DNA of 64,000 bases from Hibiscus mutabilis (GCA_019671005.1 CM033752.1:13454001-13518000); one strand, 5' to 3'. Shown: positions 11,623 to 24,358, counted from the stretch's first letter. Program-made: numbers and translations. Notes: generated by a model not told the origin, from the sequence alone.

Positions 11623-14600
11623 TATAACATCTATTCCTCGCATTCATTACCAAATACGAGTCAGTGATGTTACTAACTAAGGTTAAACCCTTTTATTTCT
11701 TTAGCTTAGACAACTGGTAGCCTGCACTGCCTTTACTTAAAAATGTATAACAATTTTTATAGACATCAAAAATTTATTTCGAAATTTTCTAATTAAATTA
11801 GATTCATTAAGATTTCTAACCATATAAATTATTAATACAATCTCATTACACAAAATTCCAATAAATTCCTACATTCTCGTCACAGCCCAGAATTTTCTGA
11901 AATTATGCTGCCCTATTTTCTGACCTTCCTTCGAATAAAAATTCATAACTTTTTACATACAGCTAGAAATCAGTCACCTTTGTTTTGTAAGAAACTAGAC
12001 AAATTTCCAGTTCATACATATAAAGTTCGCCATCTAATTCTAATTGTGGAATTTATGCTAATTTTTCAAACACACTGCTTTTGCGTATAATTCTGGACAG
12101 ATTTTTAAACTTTGTATCTTAGGATCTATATTTACTAAAAACTTAGTCCATTATCATTTATAACCATAATAGGGCTTACTAGGATCATCATTCATATGAA
12201 ACAACTATTACCCAACCATATTTGGTGATAAGATATTACAAACCCCACTAATTATACATGTCATCTAGTATATTTCCAAAAGAAAAGATGGATGTCATTA
12301 CATTAATATGAGTATGGAGATATACCTCCCAAAATATGAAAGTGATGCTTGGCTACTCTTCCTTCGAAACTCCTTTAAAACCTACGCATGAAATTCATCA
12401 TACAATAAGCATATACTTAGTGAGGCAACAACATTTAATTCAAATGTAATTAACATAAGTATCAATATAAATAAACAAATGCACATTATCACTTACCATA
12501 TTTTGCTTGCTAACATATATAACATGATAAATATATATTAACATAATACACGGTAATAACTTTGATTCTTACCATTACCTTTGCCATGTTTATCATCGAG
12601 CTTTTAAGCTTTTCATCCTGTTTTTCAATTTATTTAGCCCAAGTATTTATTTAAGGATATTTATGTACAAGAGTCATCCCCCTATACTTACTTGAGCATA
12701 GTGTATTATTTGCACTTTACTGGAAGTGCTTAGCACCGAAGTGCGTTTGTATACTTACCGGAGTATACAATTAGTAAATAGTTTGCATTTTACCTGACGT
12801 GCTGATAATAAGTTGCATTCTACCGGGAGTGCTAAAATGTTTATACAACTGTTTATGACTCTATGGTTATCCAACTATACTTTTAATTTCCTATCTCATA
12901 CATTGGGCTTTATATCAATCATAGTCTCATACATGGCAACATATATACATATTGAGTAATTCATACCCAAGATAATATTCCCTGATTAATTAGTGATCCA
13001 TGCATATGTTTCAACCTTTGACATATTTCTAATATATCAAATATATGATAAATGACATAAAGATCATGCTATACATGCATTGCACTCACCTTGACACTTT
13101 CAAAAGTATAATTTATACTAGCCTCACTAATCTCAATAGAACTTTTTATCTTCTTTCCTCACTTGTTAGATCTCGAACTTGCTTGTTATTTGTATGTACA
13201 TTATATACATAACACAAGCAAATTTAAGTTCATGTCTAACCTTACTAATACATGTACATACCAAGTTGGCAAATTTAACATTTTCAATCAAGTACTTCTT
13301 TACAACAACAATGCTTCCTACACTTTAATTTTATTTCAAATTGCACATTGTAACCAATAGTTTGATAATTTCAATTTAAACCATAAATTCTCTCTCTTAG
13401 GGTTTATAAACTAAAATTTGGAAACTTCCACATTTCATCTCCATTTTCAAAAATTTTAATATCAAAATGAGCCTTGTATCATAGCAAACAACATAACCAT
13501 ACTTCTTGAACATTTTCAAATTTCTCACTTATTTCACCCAATTTGCAAAATTCACAAAATAGTCCTAAAATGATGTTTTCTTCAATCCAATCACATAATT
13601 CAACTTAGAAAATATAATTCTAAACATTTCCATCATCAAATAAATTTTCACAAAATTTCCCCTAACTTTCCTCTAATAACCGAATTGGTCTCTAAAAGTT
13701 TTTCCAACAGATTTTCATCATTTCAAGCATGGAAACAACACCACAACACCATTTCCAACTCGATTGAACCTTAAAACATGAAAACCTAACATGTTCTTCA
13801 ACCACCCAAATCATCAATCTCAACTTAGAGACATGGAAACTAAGAAAACTTTTGTCAAAAGATAGAGAATTCAAGGGTTATCAATTTCTTATTTCATGTC
13901 TCTAGCCAAAAACCAAACAAATCAAGCCAAAAATTGAATTGGAAATTCTCTTACCTACTCCCCTTGAGGTTCGACCAACTTGTGAGAAAGATGAGGAAAA
14001 TTCTAGCTTTTTCTATCTTTTATTTTAAAGCCAAATGGCATTTAAATCTTTAATTTAAAACAAAAATCTTTCTTCATAGGAAAATGACCATTTTACCCTT
14101 GAATTATGACCAATTATGAATCAACACCTATGCTCAACCTTATCATAAAATCAATTATAATTAAAAAGTATGGGTAAAATGACCATTTTGCCATTAATGA
14201 ATCTCTATATTCTCCAAAATGCCATTTATGCATTATTTCATATACTGTGCTAAATCGAATCTAAATCGATCAAGCACAATTCAAAACTTAAATGTCATAT
14301 TCCTCGGGTCTTTCTAAGACTTCCTTCAAAATTTCATAAAATTTCGAGCTCATACATTACTTGAATTATACTTAAACTTTAACCGTAATTTCCCAATAAT
14401 AAAAACATCAGATCGAACCATAGTTTTTATATTCGATCCACACCCTTAGATGATCTATTTATTTATGGAATAAAAATAATTATTGGGTAAATTACCATGT
14501 TGGTCCTTGAACTTTTCTCAACTTTCCACTTTGTCACCAAACTTTAAAAGTTTACGTTTTAGTCACTGAACTAAAACCACTAACATTTGATTCGTTACAT

Positions 14601-14632
14601 TTTGGTCACTAATCCAATAATGGGATATTACA
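11623..14632 (-). repeat. 5' LTR of N1
   Basis: Full-length partner of 3833-6846. It begins TATAACATC where the partner begins TGTAACATC, so the terminal TG has become TA, and it ends GATATTACA. Substitutions are scattered along the length. It holds the second copy of the hairpin cluster (for example GTATACTTACCGGAGTATAC at 12749-12768). Confidence 0.93.
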
Positions 14633-14637
14633 CCATC
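14633..14637. repeat. Target site duplication of N1, right copy (CCATC)
   Basis: Identical to 3828-3832 and directly adjacent to the LTR end. O1 integrase resumes here. Confidence 0.92.
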
Positions 14638-15256
14638 AGTTTGAGGATGATATGAGGAACTGAAGTTTAGCCGCGTACCTAAAGCCCTATGCAAACACTC
14701 CCAAAACCTCGCTGTAAAATGCAGATCTCTATCCGATACAATAAACTTTGGCACTCCGTGCAACCTCACAATCTCAGCAATATACAACTCCGCCAACTTG
14801 TCCAAAGTATATGCATATGCACATTCAGAAAATGTGTACACTTCATAAACATGTCCATAATCACCCACACATAATTCTTCTTTGATGGCGTCAAAGGCAA
14901 ACCAGAGATGAAATCCATAATAATTCTCTCTCAGTTCCATTCTGGGATCCTCAACGGTTGCAATAACCCTGAAGGAAACTGATGTTCCACCTTAACACTT
15001 GACAAACCATTCAATGAGCAATAAAATCCATGACATCCTTCTTCAAACCAAGCTAGAAATACCCTTTCTTTAGGTCCGGATACATCTTCGTACTCCCCGG
15101 ATACATAGCAAAATGACTTGAATGAGCCTCAGCCAAGATAGTGTGCCTTAACTCTTCATCCTTCGGCACCACCACCTGATCCTTATAACACAAAACAAAA
15201 ATACGTTTGATTGCCATCCATAATATCCTTAACGCGCGGTACCAATGAGTCATCAT
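14638..15256 (-). pseudogene. O1 integrase N-terminal half, broken
   Basis: Minus-strand integrase up to the N1 insertion point. Visible parts: the zinc-domain start (PKDEELRHTILAEAHSS, YPGSTKMYPDLKK), then after frame breaks the core (YTLDKLAELYIAEIVRLHGVP, IVSDRDLHFTARFW with one catalytic Asp, SSSYHPQTDG). The region around the first catalytic Asp is degraded. The frame after HPQTDG resumes at 3832 on the far side of N1. Confidence 0.84.
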
Positions 15257-15777
15257 ACGGTTGCTTGTCCTTGATCAATTGCAACAATGATTGCTTTACT
15301 TGCAACTCAGTCAACAAACCACCATCACACGTTACACTCAATCGAACAAACATCACCCTCAACTCAACCATAACCTTCGTACTCAAGGCATCAGCCACAA
15401 CATTAGCTTTCCACGGATGATACTCGATAGTCAAATCATAATCTTTAAGCAACTCCAATCATCTTTGTTGCCAAGGATTCAACTCCTTTTGTGACATTTA
15501 TACTTTAAACTCTTGTGATCCATATACACCGTACACTTTTCACCATAAAGATAATGTCGTAAATCTTAAACGCAAACACCATTGCCGTAAGTTCAATATA
15601 ATGCGTAGGATTGTTGCACTCGTGCACCTTCAACTGTCTAGATGCATAAGCTACAACCCTTCCTTCTTGCATCAACACACACCCCAAACCCACATAGGAT
15701 ACATTGCTATACGCAACAAACTCCTTCCCTAACTCAAGTTGAATCATGATTGGAGCTTGCGTCAAAGCTTCCTTCAA
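15183..15777 (-). pseudogene. O1 RNase H and tether region, broken
   Basis: At 15505-15777 the minus strand encodes LTQAPIMIQLELGKEF, VAYSNVSYVGLGCVLMQEG (the first catalytic Asp of YSDxS is Asn, so activity should be lost) and VVAYASRQLKVHE. At 15183-15458 follows the tether MELLKDYDLTIEYHPWKANVVADALS, then a stretch up to the integrase. The same domains survive in the fragment at 60468-60761, which helps to identify that scrap. Confidence 0.84.
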
Positions 15778-15936
15778 CTTATTAAAGGCCTGTTGTCTAC
15801 CCTCCTTCTACTTAAAACTCACATCTTTTTGCAAAAGCTTCATCAAAGGAACATCAATCCTTGAGAAACCATCCACAAAGAGTCGGTAATATCCTGCCAA
15901 CCCTAGGAAACTTTGAACCTTCGACACTGACTTTGG

Positions 15937-16700
15937 TTACTTCCAATTCACCACTACTTTAATTTTCTGCAGATCCACATGAATACCCTCAGCCGAAATA
16001 ACATGAATAAGGAAAATCACTTGCTTGATCCAAAACTCACATTTACTCAGCTTGGCATAAAGCTTATTGACCAATAGAACTTGCAACACAATCCGTAGAT
16101 GTTGATTGTGATCTTCCTTGGTACGGGAGTACACAAGAATGTCATCGATGAACACTACCACAAATTGATCCAAGAATTCATGGAACACCAGATTCATCAT
16201 ATCCATGAATGTTGCCGGTGCATTTGTCAAACCAAACGGCATCACTAAGAACTCATAATGCCCATAATACGTGCAAAAAGTAATCTTCGACACGTCTTTG
16301 TCCTTCACCTTCAACTGAAAATACCCAGAACTTAGATCAATCTTAGAAAACACTATAGCACCTCGAAACTGATCAAACAAATTATTAATCCTCGGCAACG
16401 GATACTTGTTCTTGATCATCAACTTGTTCAGCTGCCAATAATCAATGCACATTCTCATCGTGTCATCTTTCTTTTTCACAAACAATATTGGTGCTCCCTA
16501 CGGTGACACACTTGGCTGAATGAAACCACGATCCAACAACTCCTGCAACTACGCATTCAACTCCTTCAACTCTTTAGGTGCCATACAATACGGTTCAATC
16601 AACATCGGAGCCATATCCGAGTACGTCTCAATGCAAAATTCCACCTCCCTATCTGACGGTAAACCAGGTAACTCTTTCAGAAAAACTCCTAGAAAATTGC
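15937..16700 (-). pseudogene. O1 reverse transcriptase
   Basis: An uninterrupted stretch of 182 codons at 15937-16485 covers the fingers and palm: VKKKDDTMRMCIDY, NKYPLPRINNLFDQ, FSKIDLSSGYFQLKV, GHYEFLVMPFGLTNAPATF and the active-site box FIDDILVYS, where both metal-binding Asp are kept. The upstream part (LPGLPSDREVEF, MAPKELKEL) lies in another frame at 16549-16700, joined through a stop or frameshift near 16500. The C-terminal connection (15780-15937) is frameshifted. This is the best-preserved piece of O1. Confidence 0.9.
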
Positions 16701-17332
16701 AAACTATACGAATATCCTGGGCACACACTTCCTTCATATTAGGATTCATAACATAAGATGGGTATGCTTGACCCCCAGCTTCCATCATCTTTCGCTCTTC
16801 CAAAGCCGAAACAGCATTGGACAATAATTTGGCATTCTCGCCCACCACCACCACTTCGTAATCTCCTACAAGTTTTAGCAAAACTCACATCAAAATCATG
16901 AAACGACAACTCCATCAAATCAGCTTCAAACACATGACTCTGAACCATCAAAGGACATCTCCTAAACAACCTCCTAACAACTAATGTCTCGCCAAAGGAA
17001 CTTGTTACCCACATACCAACATCTAACACCTCTACAAGTATATCAAGCAAACAAGCATGTTCGTACAGGATGTATGAATGCGTAGAACTATAATCAATCA
17101 ATGAAAGTAATGATATTGGTTGCAAAGTAAATAGACCTACAATCACATCGGTATCATTTCTTCCTACTCGGTGCTTAAAAACCCTCGCTGGTCCACTATC
17201 CTCAAGTTGAACCACTATGGTTGACCTTTCTCTTTCCGCTGGAAATATCCACGGCCGTGCCCATGGCCTATCTATGGCATAGTAGCATGTGCAGGAGCTT
17301 GTCCTTCCCTGGTTAACTGTGGACAATCTCAC
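16700..17332 (-). pseudogene. O1 protease region
   Basis: The minus strand encodes VFKHRVGRNDTDVIVGLFTL followed by LSLIDYSSTHSYI. This is the position of the protease active site, but the catalytic Asp is followed by Tyr-Ser, not Ser/Pro-Gly, so activity is doubtful. The later part (DLMELSFHDFDV) matches the usual dLIxLpxxdFDVI block. It changes frame before the RT. Confidence 0.78.
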
Positions 17333-18347
17333 CTAATATGATCTTACAAGCCACAACTTCAACAAGTGCAAAGAGCACCCCAGCACTCCCCTAAATGTCG
17401 TCTACCATATCGCCTACACTCGAGTACTCCAGCATTGGTATTCTAACCTTGGTGTCCACGTCCGACACCATTCCCTTCGCGTCTCTAATTCGTACGGTAT
17501 CTCCTATCTCTATGCTTCTTGTAATGGTCTCTATCAACATCCAATTCTCCACTCCTTTTCCCCGTCAAAAAACCCCCCAAAACGAGCAGACAACCCCAAA
17601 TTCTTTTCTATGTCATTAGCTTAGGAAACAAAGACATCAAACTCTATATAATTTGTAGCCAGTATGTATGTCTTCACCTCCTTTACCAACTCATAATGGA
17701 ACCGGTCACATCATTTTCGCTCATTAGGAACCAATTCAGGAGCATATTGGCTCAACAGAATAAACTGGATCTCATACTCAAAAACATACATGTTCCCATG
17801 TTCCAAAGCCATAAACTCCATCTTCTTCTCATCTTGATTTTGAGATCCCAAATACTTCTTTCGGAAGGCAACACTAAAGAATTCCCTTGTCACATCAGCA
17901 GGTGCCAAACCTGCAATAGCAGTTGTCCACCAACTGTAAGCATCACCCTGAAGCAACAACACTATACAACCCAGCTTGCAAACATATGATCACTCTATTT
18001 GCCCAATGATCCTCTCCGTGCTAGCAAACACTCCTCGGCTGCTTTAGGAGCCAAACCTCTGAACTTAGTGCCACCCAAGCTACGTAGACACTCCAAAGGT
18101 AATCTGATCTTAACAATTGCAGGCATTGGTGCAGGTACTTGCCTTACAGCTATGGCCGCCTGGAAAGCTCCCGTAGTCATTTGGATTAACGGTTTCATAT
18201 CACTAAAATAGGTCATTTGTGGTGTGTGAGGCACACCATCCTCAACTCTAAAACCAGCATGAGAATCAGTGGAGGAGGAGGCAACTCGTCAACTTGTCCA
18301 TCTACCACACTCCTCATATGAGCTATAGTCTCTCGTCTTGGTCCCAT
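17333..18347 (-). pseudogene. O1 gag with degenerate zinc knuckle
   Basis: Start chosen at the ATG at 18347-18345 (MGPRRETIAHMRSVVDGQ). The frame shifts after a Pro-rich stretch. The gag core follows (ECLRSLGGTKFRGLAPKAAEECL; then LLLQGDAYSWWTTAIAG, FFSVAFRKKYLGSQNQDEKKMEFM, QFILLSQYAPELVPNE). At about 17340-17365 a knuckle with Cys-x2-Cys-x4-His-x4-Cys spacing is recognisable but holds three stops. It lies 267 bases inside the PBS, the expected position for gag. Confidence 0.85.
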
Positions 18348-18613
18348 ATGAAACAATATGAGTTTAAAATATGATAATGCAATAAAACAAAATAATTACT
18401 CCAACTTGTAGCAAGAATCCAAGTCACTCTTGTTTAAAAACAAAATCATTTAACTCTGGCAGTAATAAGGCAATGTGTCCCTAACTTCAAACCCTAAATA
18501 TATCATATATCGAACATAATCTCAAAATTTTAAGCACCATGCATTTCAATCATCATATTCATGTAATAACAACTAACCATACAACCATAATCCACCTTCT
18601 AACAATCATAACC

Positions 18614-18627
18614 TGGCTCTGATACCA
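18614..18627 (-). other. Primer-binding site of O1 (initiator-Met tRNA)
   Basis: The minus strand reads TGGTATCAGAGCCA, an exact complement of the 3' end of plant initiator-Met tRNA. It lies five bases inside the LTR that starts at 18633. Confidence 0.93.
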
Positions 18628-18632
18628 ACAAA

Positions 18633-21308
18633 TGTAACCTCCTTAACCCAGTCTCGCCGCAAGACTAAACCGAGTGAGCTATATTTTGGTTTATCGAGAC
18701 AAACCTAGACGATTTACATCGAATACATTCTATTTTTTCTTTTATCTTATCAAAATGCTTATTTAAGTCCTAGTTTGATCATATTGGTTCCAGTGAACAT
18801 TACAACTCAATCAAGCATCGATTTAACATCCAATTGTACGAATTCGCAAAATAAGGACTAAAATGTAATTTCCAACATTTATGAGGTCAATCATGAAATT
18901 AAAGTTACCAATCCTTAACTAGTCATATTTCATTCCTTCAGGTTATATCTCAACTTAAAATAACCATCCAAACTCATTTCATTGCATAATTATGAAACAA
19001 GGACTAAATTCCAAGGACTACAAACTTCGGAAGGCAACTTAACTAAAATAACGACTGTGTACCGGTACAGGATTTTGTCGTATCGCAATGGAGTTGAATT
19101 ACAAAGGCGTACGATACGGTCCTCAAGCGTATCGGTACAGGCATGTGTTTTCAAAAATGTTGAATTCTAGTAGTTAAAGGGCGTACCGATACGGTTGCCC
19201 GTGTACCGGCACCAGGCTTGTTTTCCAACTACGTGTACCGATATGGTTACTAGGCGTATCGGTACGCCTAGGTAATTTTGCGCAGATTGATCCGAGATAG
19301 GTCTCTGCGTACTGATCCCTAAAGACCTATACCGGTACAGACAAACCTATAATGACCTATTGGTCCAACAAATGACAATTTAGCTCAATCAAACATACTC
19401 CAAACAGTATCTAAACATCATTCATATTTATAAACATCAATTCCTCAATCGTAGCAATATGGTAGATGATCATACTCAACATGGCATATTCTAAGCAAAC
19501 CCCTATAAGCATAGTTTCTACCGAAGCATGTATAATGATTCACAGCCCCTCATAACCAACCATTAGGCATCAAACAAGTCCAAAACATCAAACCAAACTT
19601 ATACAAACAGGGAGTATCCAAAATAAACCTCTCAAATACAATTTGGTCGCATTGCCTCTTATTACTACTTATCATTTATAAAACCATACTTTGTAAATGT
19701 CTAAAGCCTTGGATCTCCTCTTGCATACTTGCTGTCCGAAAAGCCTATTTCTCTGCACTAATGAGAAAGGAGAGCGTAAGCTATAAGCTTAGTGAGGGAA
19801 TCTTAAAAACACTCATCAACGTAATTAAAATCATTTTAATTCAAGCCAAGGGTAATGTCTCATGGCAAAATCATCTCATGCTTCATAAATCTCTTCAAAT
19901 ATGCACATTTAAATCATTTGCAACACATGTATCATGGATTCTATATTGAACCTCAATTTAAGCTTCACATGTCAAAATCTCTACAGTGAGCTTAAAGAGC
20001 ATCTCATGTATAAATCGCATTATACACATCCATTCCTCATGATACATTATCTCATATATTGGCTTTCAACTAACTCAAAACTAGAACCATTCCATTTATG
20101 AAAACACATCATATACACGGATTTCCCAAGTGGTTCCTACGACCACTTCAAATACATCCTCTAAACAGAGCAACGCAACAATTACCACCTCAACGGTTAT
20201 GATGTATAAATCCACCAACAGGAGAAAACAAAACAATTACCCAACTCGGCCGCTGTGGTTCTCATGGTGGAGCAACGAAACAATTACCCACCTAGACACA
20301 CACGAGGTGACTTATTATAGTGCACTTTAAACCCTATGGCAAGCCAACTATATTTGATAACATTTTAACCTTGGTCACTTGCCAATATATTCAATAAAAC
20401 AACATTACTTCACTGTTTTACATATGCATCAAACCGATCCAATTACAAATGCATTAAACCATGTATTTTAGTAAACATGAAATGCTTTCATAAACCATAT
20501 ACCATTCTCAATAATCATCATATATGATCATTTGCAACTTCATTCATTTCAAAAGCATGCATAATACAATGAGTAATCAAAACCATACACATGTGCATGA
20601 GATTTCATTTTGCAAAACCAAAATCGAGAGAGAACTCAACCAATACTTACTTCCGAGCTTAGATAAGTGTTTGAAACTTTATCTAAACTCCCAACAACCA
20701 TCCTCAAACCTTTTTAAAGCAGTAAAACGTGTTTCCACTCACCAACAACCAAATGATCTACTGGCCGACACACGATCAAGCTTATAAAGCTTTCGCGCCC
20801 TCTCCAAATGTTAAAAGATTCAAATCCTCTACTTTACCAAATCCAAAATAGAGGATTAAAACACCCCTGTACCTCTAAACTCCAGCAACCAATAAACAAA
20901 ACTTCGCCTCACAAGAAAACATCAAAAACCCTTCTAAAACAACCGAAATCATCATCAAACCTCTTCTAAACAAAGCCTAGCCAAAATCTAATGATTCTAA
21001 CTTCTTAACAACATCAATAAACATCCAAAAACATCTTGATTACGTCATTATACCTCCAACACCTCTACAACACCAAGATCACACCAAAATCTAACTATAT
21101 ACAACCTAGAAAACTAGAAATTCACATAGTTTTGGGATTCCTTTAATTAAACACTTTTTTCAACATTAAACACATCTTGATAGAGATCTAAATCAATTAT
21201 ATTCAACACAAAACAGATCAAAAAAAGTATTTAACAAATTTCCACATAAAACCCAATCTATTTACCAAATATATGTTTAAATCATAATTCCATAACATAA
21301 ACCAGCTA
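18633..21308 (-). repeat. 5' LTR of O1, truncated
   Basis: Begins TGTAACCTCC on the plus strand next to the PBS. From 18959 it matches the left LTR (1 onward) until about 21308, where similarity stops abruptly and element B begins. The left LTR continues for about 690 further bases, so the matching end of this LTR (its U3 start on the minus strand) has been lost. It carries the second copy of the GTACCGATACG-like cluster (19055-19345). Confidence 0.9.
19055..19345. repeat. GTACCGATACG-like palindrome cluster in O1 LTR
   Basis: About ten copies of variants such as GTACCGGTAC, CGTATCGGTAC, CGTACCGATACGG and GTACCGGCAC lie within 290 bases. Each is a near-palindrome centred on CCGATAC or CCGGTAC. 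The matching block in the left LTR is 95-375, and related blocks occur at 59925-60060 and 61185-61460. Confidence 0.85.
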
Positions 21309-22184
21309 TCTAACGTTACCCTCACTAGAATTGTTTCATGAATCAGCTCGACAAGATTAATTTCATGCCCACTCACCATAGAGTGTAACAATAGTATTCA
21401 TTGTAGTGAGATGGCGGCCTGATTCCTTGTTGGAAGTAGGCAGTTGTTGATAAAGTGTGCCCAAAACTTGGAGTATGGCATTAAGTGCCTCTAATGCACT
21501 GCCCTAGAATTTGATGAAGTCCTTATCCACTTTGTCTCAAGGACGCAAAGGTCTCGTAGCACCTAGGCACAGGTTGCTTCGGTGCCTTTGGCCACGAAGT
21601 CAAAACGGTTATTCTCCATCAAATAGAACTAGAAGTGAGCCCCTATCGCAGCAATTGAGAAGTCAACCTTCTTTCCCAGAATAAATGTACACGTGTCTCC
21701 AGGGTGACCAATTTGGGTATAGAATTCCTGCACCCATAAGACATTGATGTGCCCGATTGTCGAATGTCTATCTATAACCATGTGTTGTGATGCCGGCAAG
21801 TATTTCATAGTCAAACTTCATGCAGTATGTAGGAGTAAACTTTAACCTGTCCTCCAGGATGCGTTCTTGGTCCCATAAGTTCTTGTAGAGTTTTCCAAAT
21901 TGATTGGAGATTAGGCGTCGGTGAGGGTTAAGAATGGCCAACTGCTGAGGAGAAAGTGGAGTCTCTGATGATTCAGGGAGGTGAACTCTAAAGGGGTTGG
22001 TGACTGGGATGACAATTGCGATGGCGATGGGTTGGTGGCCCGTCGTTGGTGAAAAACCTGATGAAAACGACGAGTTACAATATGTGTGTGCACCATTGTT
22101 GCAGTGAAATAGTTGGGGAAGATAAAGATGGGGATTTTTAGGGTTTTGAGGAAAAAATATATTTTGGTTGTGTGGCTTGTGCAA
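21309..22184 (-). pseudogene. B: env-like ORF remnant of old Athila-like element
   Basis: Minus strand. Recognised by homology to the better copy in element A. The stretch INVLWVQEFYTQIGHPGD aligns with ISWVREFYAHSPNPDN of A, and a later stretch before the cut at 21309 (WAHFINNCLLPTRN, LLLHSMVSGHEIN) aligns with WNKFVKTSLMLTTHN and LLLIHSILHDRII. This is the region often annotated as a putative plant transposon protein and described as the env-like ORF of Athila elements; its role is unknown. The frame is broken several times. The end is missing because the O1 LTR abuts at 21308. Confidence 0.78.
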
Positions 22185-22761
22185 TAAAAAATCACTCTCT
22201 TATATATTAGGTTTTATGAATGGATGAATAGGTAGAAGGATATGGAAAGATGGAAAGGTAAAGGGTTTATGGTTTTGGAGGGAAAACAACATTTAATGTT
22301 GAGTGTATAGGAAAGTAGGAAAGTTGAGAGACAAGTGGTGTATGGAATGGGGAAAAGACATGTGGCAGCATGGGGAAGTGGTGAAAGGTAAAGTTGGAGA
22401 GAGAATGTAGGGAGTAATGATTAGGAAATATAAAGTGTAATAAATTACACAAATATTCTTCCCTATTTTAGCCTTGTGTTTGCCAAAATTCCCTTCTTTA
22501 GTATAAAACCATATCTGTCAAAAATCTTCTTTTTCAAGATCCTAGGATGACTTTCTTCCTTTCTCTTGCTTCCTAACTACCAAGAGAAGAATAGAACAAA
22601 ATAAAATAAAATTTAAAGGCAATAAAACTAAAAAAACTTGTGCAAAGTAAGAAAACTATAAATAAAACCTAAATATAAAAAAGGTAACTGAAATTGGAAA
22701 CCTAAAACAAAGTTCAAAATAAAATAAATGCAGGAAATTAAGAAGAGATAGAACTGGATGC
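22185..22761 (-). other. B: spacer between integrase and env-like ORF
   Basis: AT-rich, non-coding. On the minus strand a TATATAAGAG stretch (22199-22208) lies just ahead of the env-like frame. This is the same arrangement as in element A. Nothing else is recognised. Confidence 0.55.
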
Positions 22762-23353
22762 TTAAGCATCAAGTAGCATGACTAAAATTTTGTCATGATA
22801 GATCGGTGCTCCATGGTAGGCCTTGAGTCTTTGACCATTGACTTTGAAGATCGGGTCATAATTCAAATCTTTGATGTCTATAGCACCATGTTGATACACC
22901 TTGACAACCTCAAATTGGATGGACCAACGAGATTTTAACTTGCCCGGAAAGAGTTTGAGGCAAGAATTGTATAGTATGACTTTTTGGCTTTCAAAAAATA
23001 TATTAAGGCATCAGTTTTGCATCGTGCCACTTCTTGATTTTCTCCTTGTAGATCTTGGCCTTTTCGTAAGCATCCATATGGTTCTCTTCCAACGCATTCA
23101 ATTTTAGTAGTCGTCTCTCTCCATCTCGCTAGCAATTCATGTTGATCTTTTTGATAGCCCCAAAGGCTTTGTGTTCAAGCTCGACCAGTAAGTGACACGC
23201 CTTGCCATAGACAAGCCTATAGGGCGACATGCCCAAAGGTGTTTTGAACGCAGTCCGATAGGCCCATAATTCTTAGCTGGACACTTCAACTTGACCATTG
23301 GTTTGTGGATGGTATGCTATTGCGATCTTGTGTTGGACTTCATATCTGCGCAA
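22762..23353 (-). pseudogene. B: integrase C-terminal part, decayed
   Basis: Minus strand, directly beside the insertion point of A. It begins with HKIAIAYHPQTNGQVEVS, the catalytic-Glu region, then AYRTAFKTPLGMSPYRLVYGKACHL, KIYKEKIKKWHD, and ends in the usual Athila pol tail (GAPIYHDKILVMLLDA, stop at 22762-22764). It carries several stops and frameshifts. It continues on the right side of A at 53094, so the two halves were once one gene. Confidence 0.85.
23349..23353. repeat. Target site duplication of A, left copy (CGCAA)
   Basis: CGCAA lies directly before the LTR start TGTTGCGCG and is repeated exactly at 53089-53093. Confidence 0.92.
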
Positions 23354-24241
23354 TGTTGCGCGTAATAAGTGCTACGCAATTGTGCAAGTATACACGTTGC
23401 AAGTTATAGTGTAAAAGTTATCGTCTCCACAAGGATTGGTGCCACTTCAAGAATCTAGTCTCTTGCACTGTAAAAAGTAAAAACACAAATAAAGGATTAT
23501 AGGAGTTTAACTAATAACTAATATAGAAAGCAATAAAGTAAAAGAATAGATGAGATCAAATGAGAGAGAGATAGGCCAGGTTATCGTGAGTTGAGGTGTG
23601 ATAGCCGATTGGATCGTCTTGGTAAAAGAGTACACGGGCAACTCAGTTGTCGTGGCAACTTGCACAACGGGGTTACCTTGGCAACTAATTGATGGTTGCC
23701 TGGGCAACTAGTTGGGCAACTACTTGGGCGTCTAGGCAGCAACCTTCAAGGTTCGGCAGAGCGTTCTTCAATGGTTTCTTCTTATCCCTAAGTTGAAACT
23801 CTAGCTACTTGTGCATGCCTTGATAATACATCCCTGCGTGAATCAAGGGTGAACAACACCCAATCTTGAGCTCCTCTTAGCCGTTGAAATCCTTGACTTA
23901 TTCCTAAGCCGGATTAATCTTCACCATCAATAGATTGAATAAAGATCATATTCATTCGTTTCTTGAATCTAACTCTCCCGATATTAGATAAATAGATGAA
24001 ATCACGAGATCCTCTCCCAATTCACTAGCAAACAAGAATAAGAACCAAGAATGAATAAACCTTGAATAAAAAGGTGCAAACTCTTATTACCTAAACAAAA
24101 ACCAATAGTTTCTCACAACCACAAAACACAATAACCATAGCCAAATAGATTTAGTTCATGGCTAGGTTCCAAAGAAACACGAGATAATTAATCCTTAGCA
24201 TGAACCCAATCGAACAAGAAAGAAAAGATGAAGAAGGAGGC

Positions 24242-24350
24242 TTGTCGAAATCCTCCTTGCCCTAGATGCTTGTCAAAAATTCTCTCCTCTTGCCTTCCTT
24301 GGAGTTGTCGAAATTCCCCTCTCTTTGCTCTCTCTATGGATTGTCGAAAT
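24242..24350 (-). repeat. Four TTGTCGAAAT repeats beside the LTR TATA box
   Basis: Copies at 24242-24251, 24270-24279 (TTGTCAAAAA), 24305-24314 and 24341-24350, each followed by a C/T-rich CTCC stretch and spaced 28 to 36 bases. On the minus strand they lie just downstream of the TATA box, so they would fall at the start of the transcript. The other LTR has the same set. Confidence 0.8.
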
Positions 24351-24358
24351 CTCCCTCT

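Larger units (their letters stand above)
3833..14632 (-). mobile_element. N1: Tekay-like chromovirus nested in the O1 integrase
   Basis: A 10.8-kb minus-strand Ty3/Gypsy element. Its two LTRs (3833-6846, 11623-14632) are about 3.01 kb each. The internal region runs gag, protease, RT, RNase H, integrase plus chromodomain from right to left. A perfect CCATC duplication flanks it, and the host sequence (O1 integrase) is continuous across the two flanks at the HPQTDG motif. By eye the LTRs differ by several percent, so this is not a recent insertion. The reading frames are interrupted by many in-frame stops and some frameshifts, and the RT active site is mutated. Confidence 0.94.
1..21308 (-). 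mobile_element. O1: Tekay-like Ty3/Gypsy chromovirus, partial, interrupted
   Basis: A minus-strand LTR retrotransposon. Order along the minus strand is 5' LTR (18633-21308), tRNA-iMet-type PBS, gag, protease, reverse transcriptase, RNase H, integrase with chromodomain, PPT, 3' LTR (1-3033). The chromodomain-like tail after the integrase and the iMet primer site place it in the chromovirus branch, most like Tekay/Del. The integrase is split at 3832/14633 by element N1. The left LTR starts before the window and the right LTR is truncated, so the outer target duplication cannot be tested. All coding domains carry stops or frameshifts, so the element is non-autonomous today. Position 1 aligns with 18959, which fixes the LTR pairing. 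Confidence 0.9.

Noticed and set aside
18614..18627. tRNA gene because of an initiator-Met tRNA 3' end match
   Set aside because: Only the 14-base primer-binding complement is present, at the correct place next to an LTR; no tRNA body exists.
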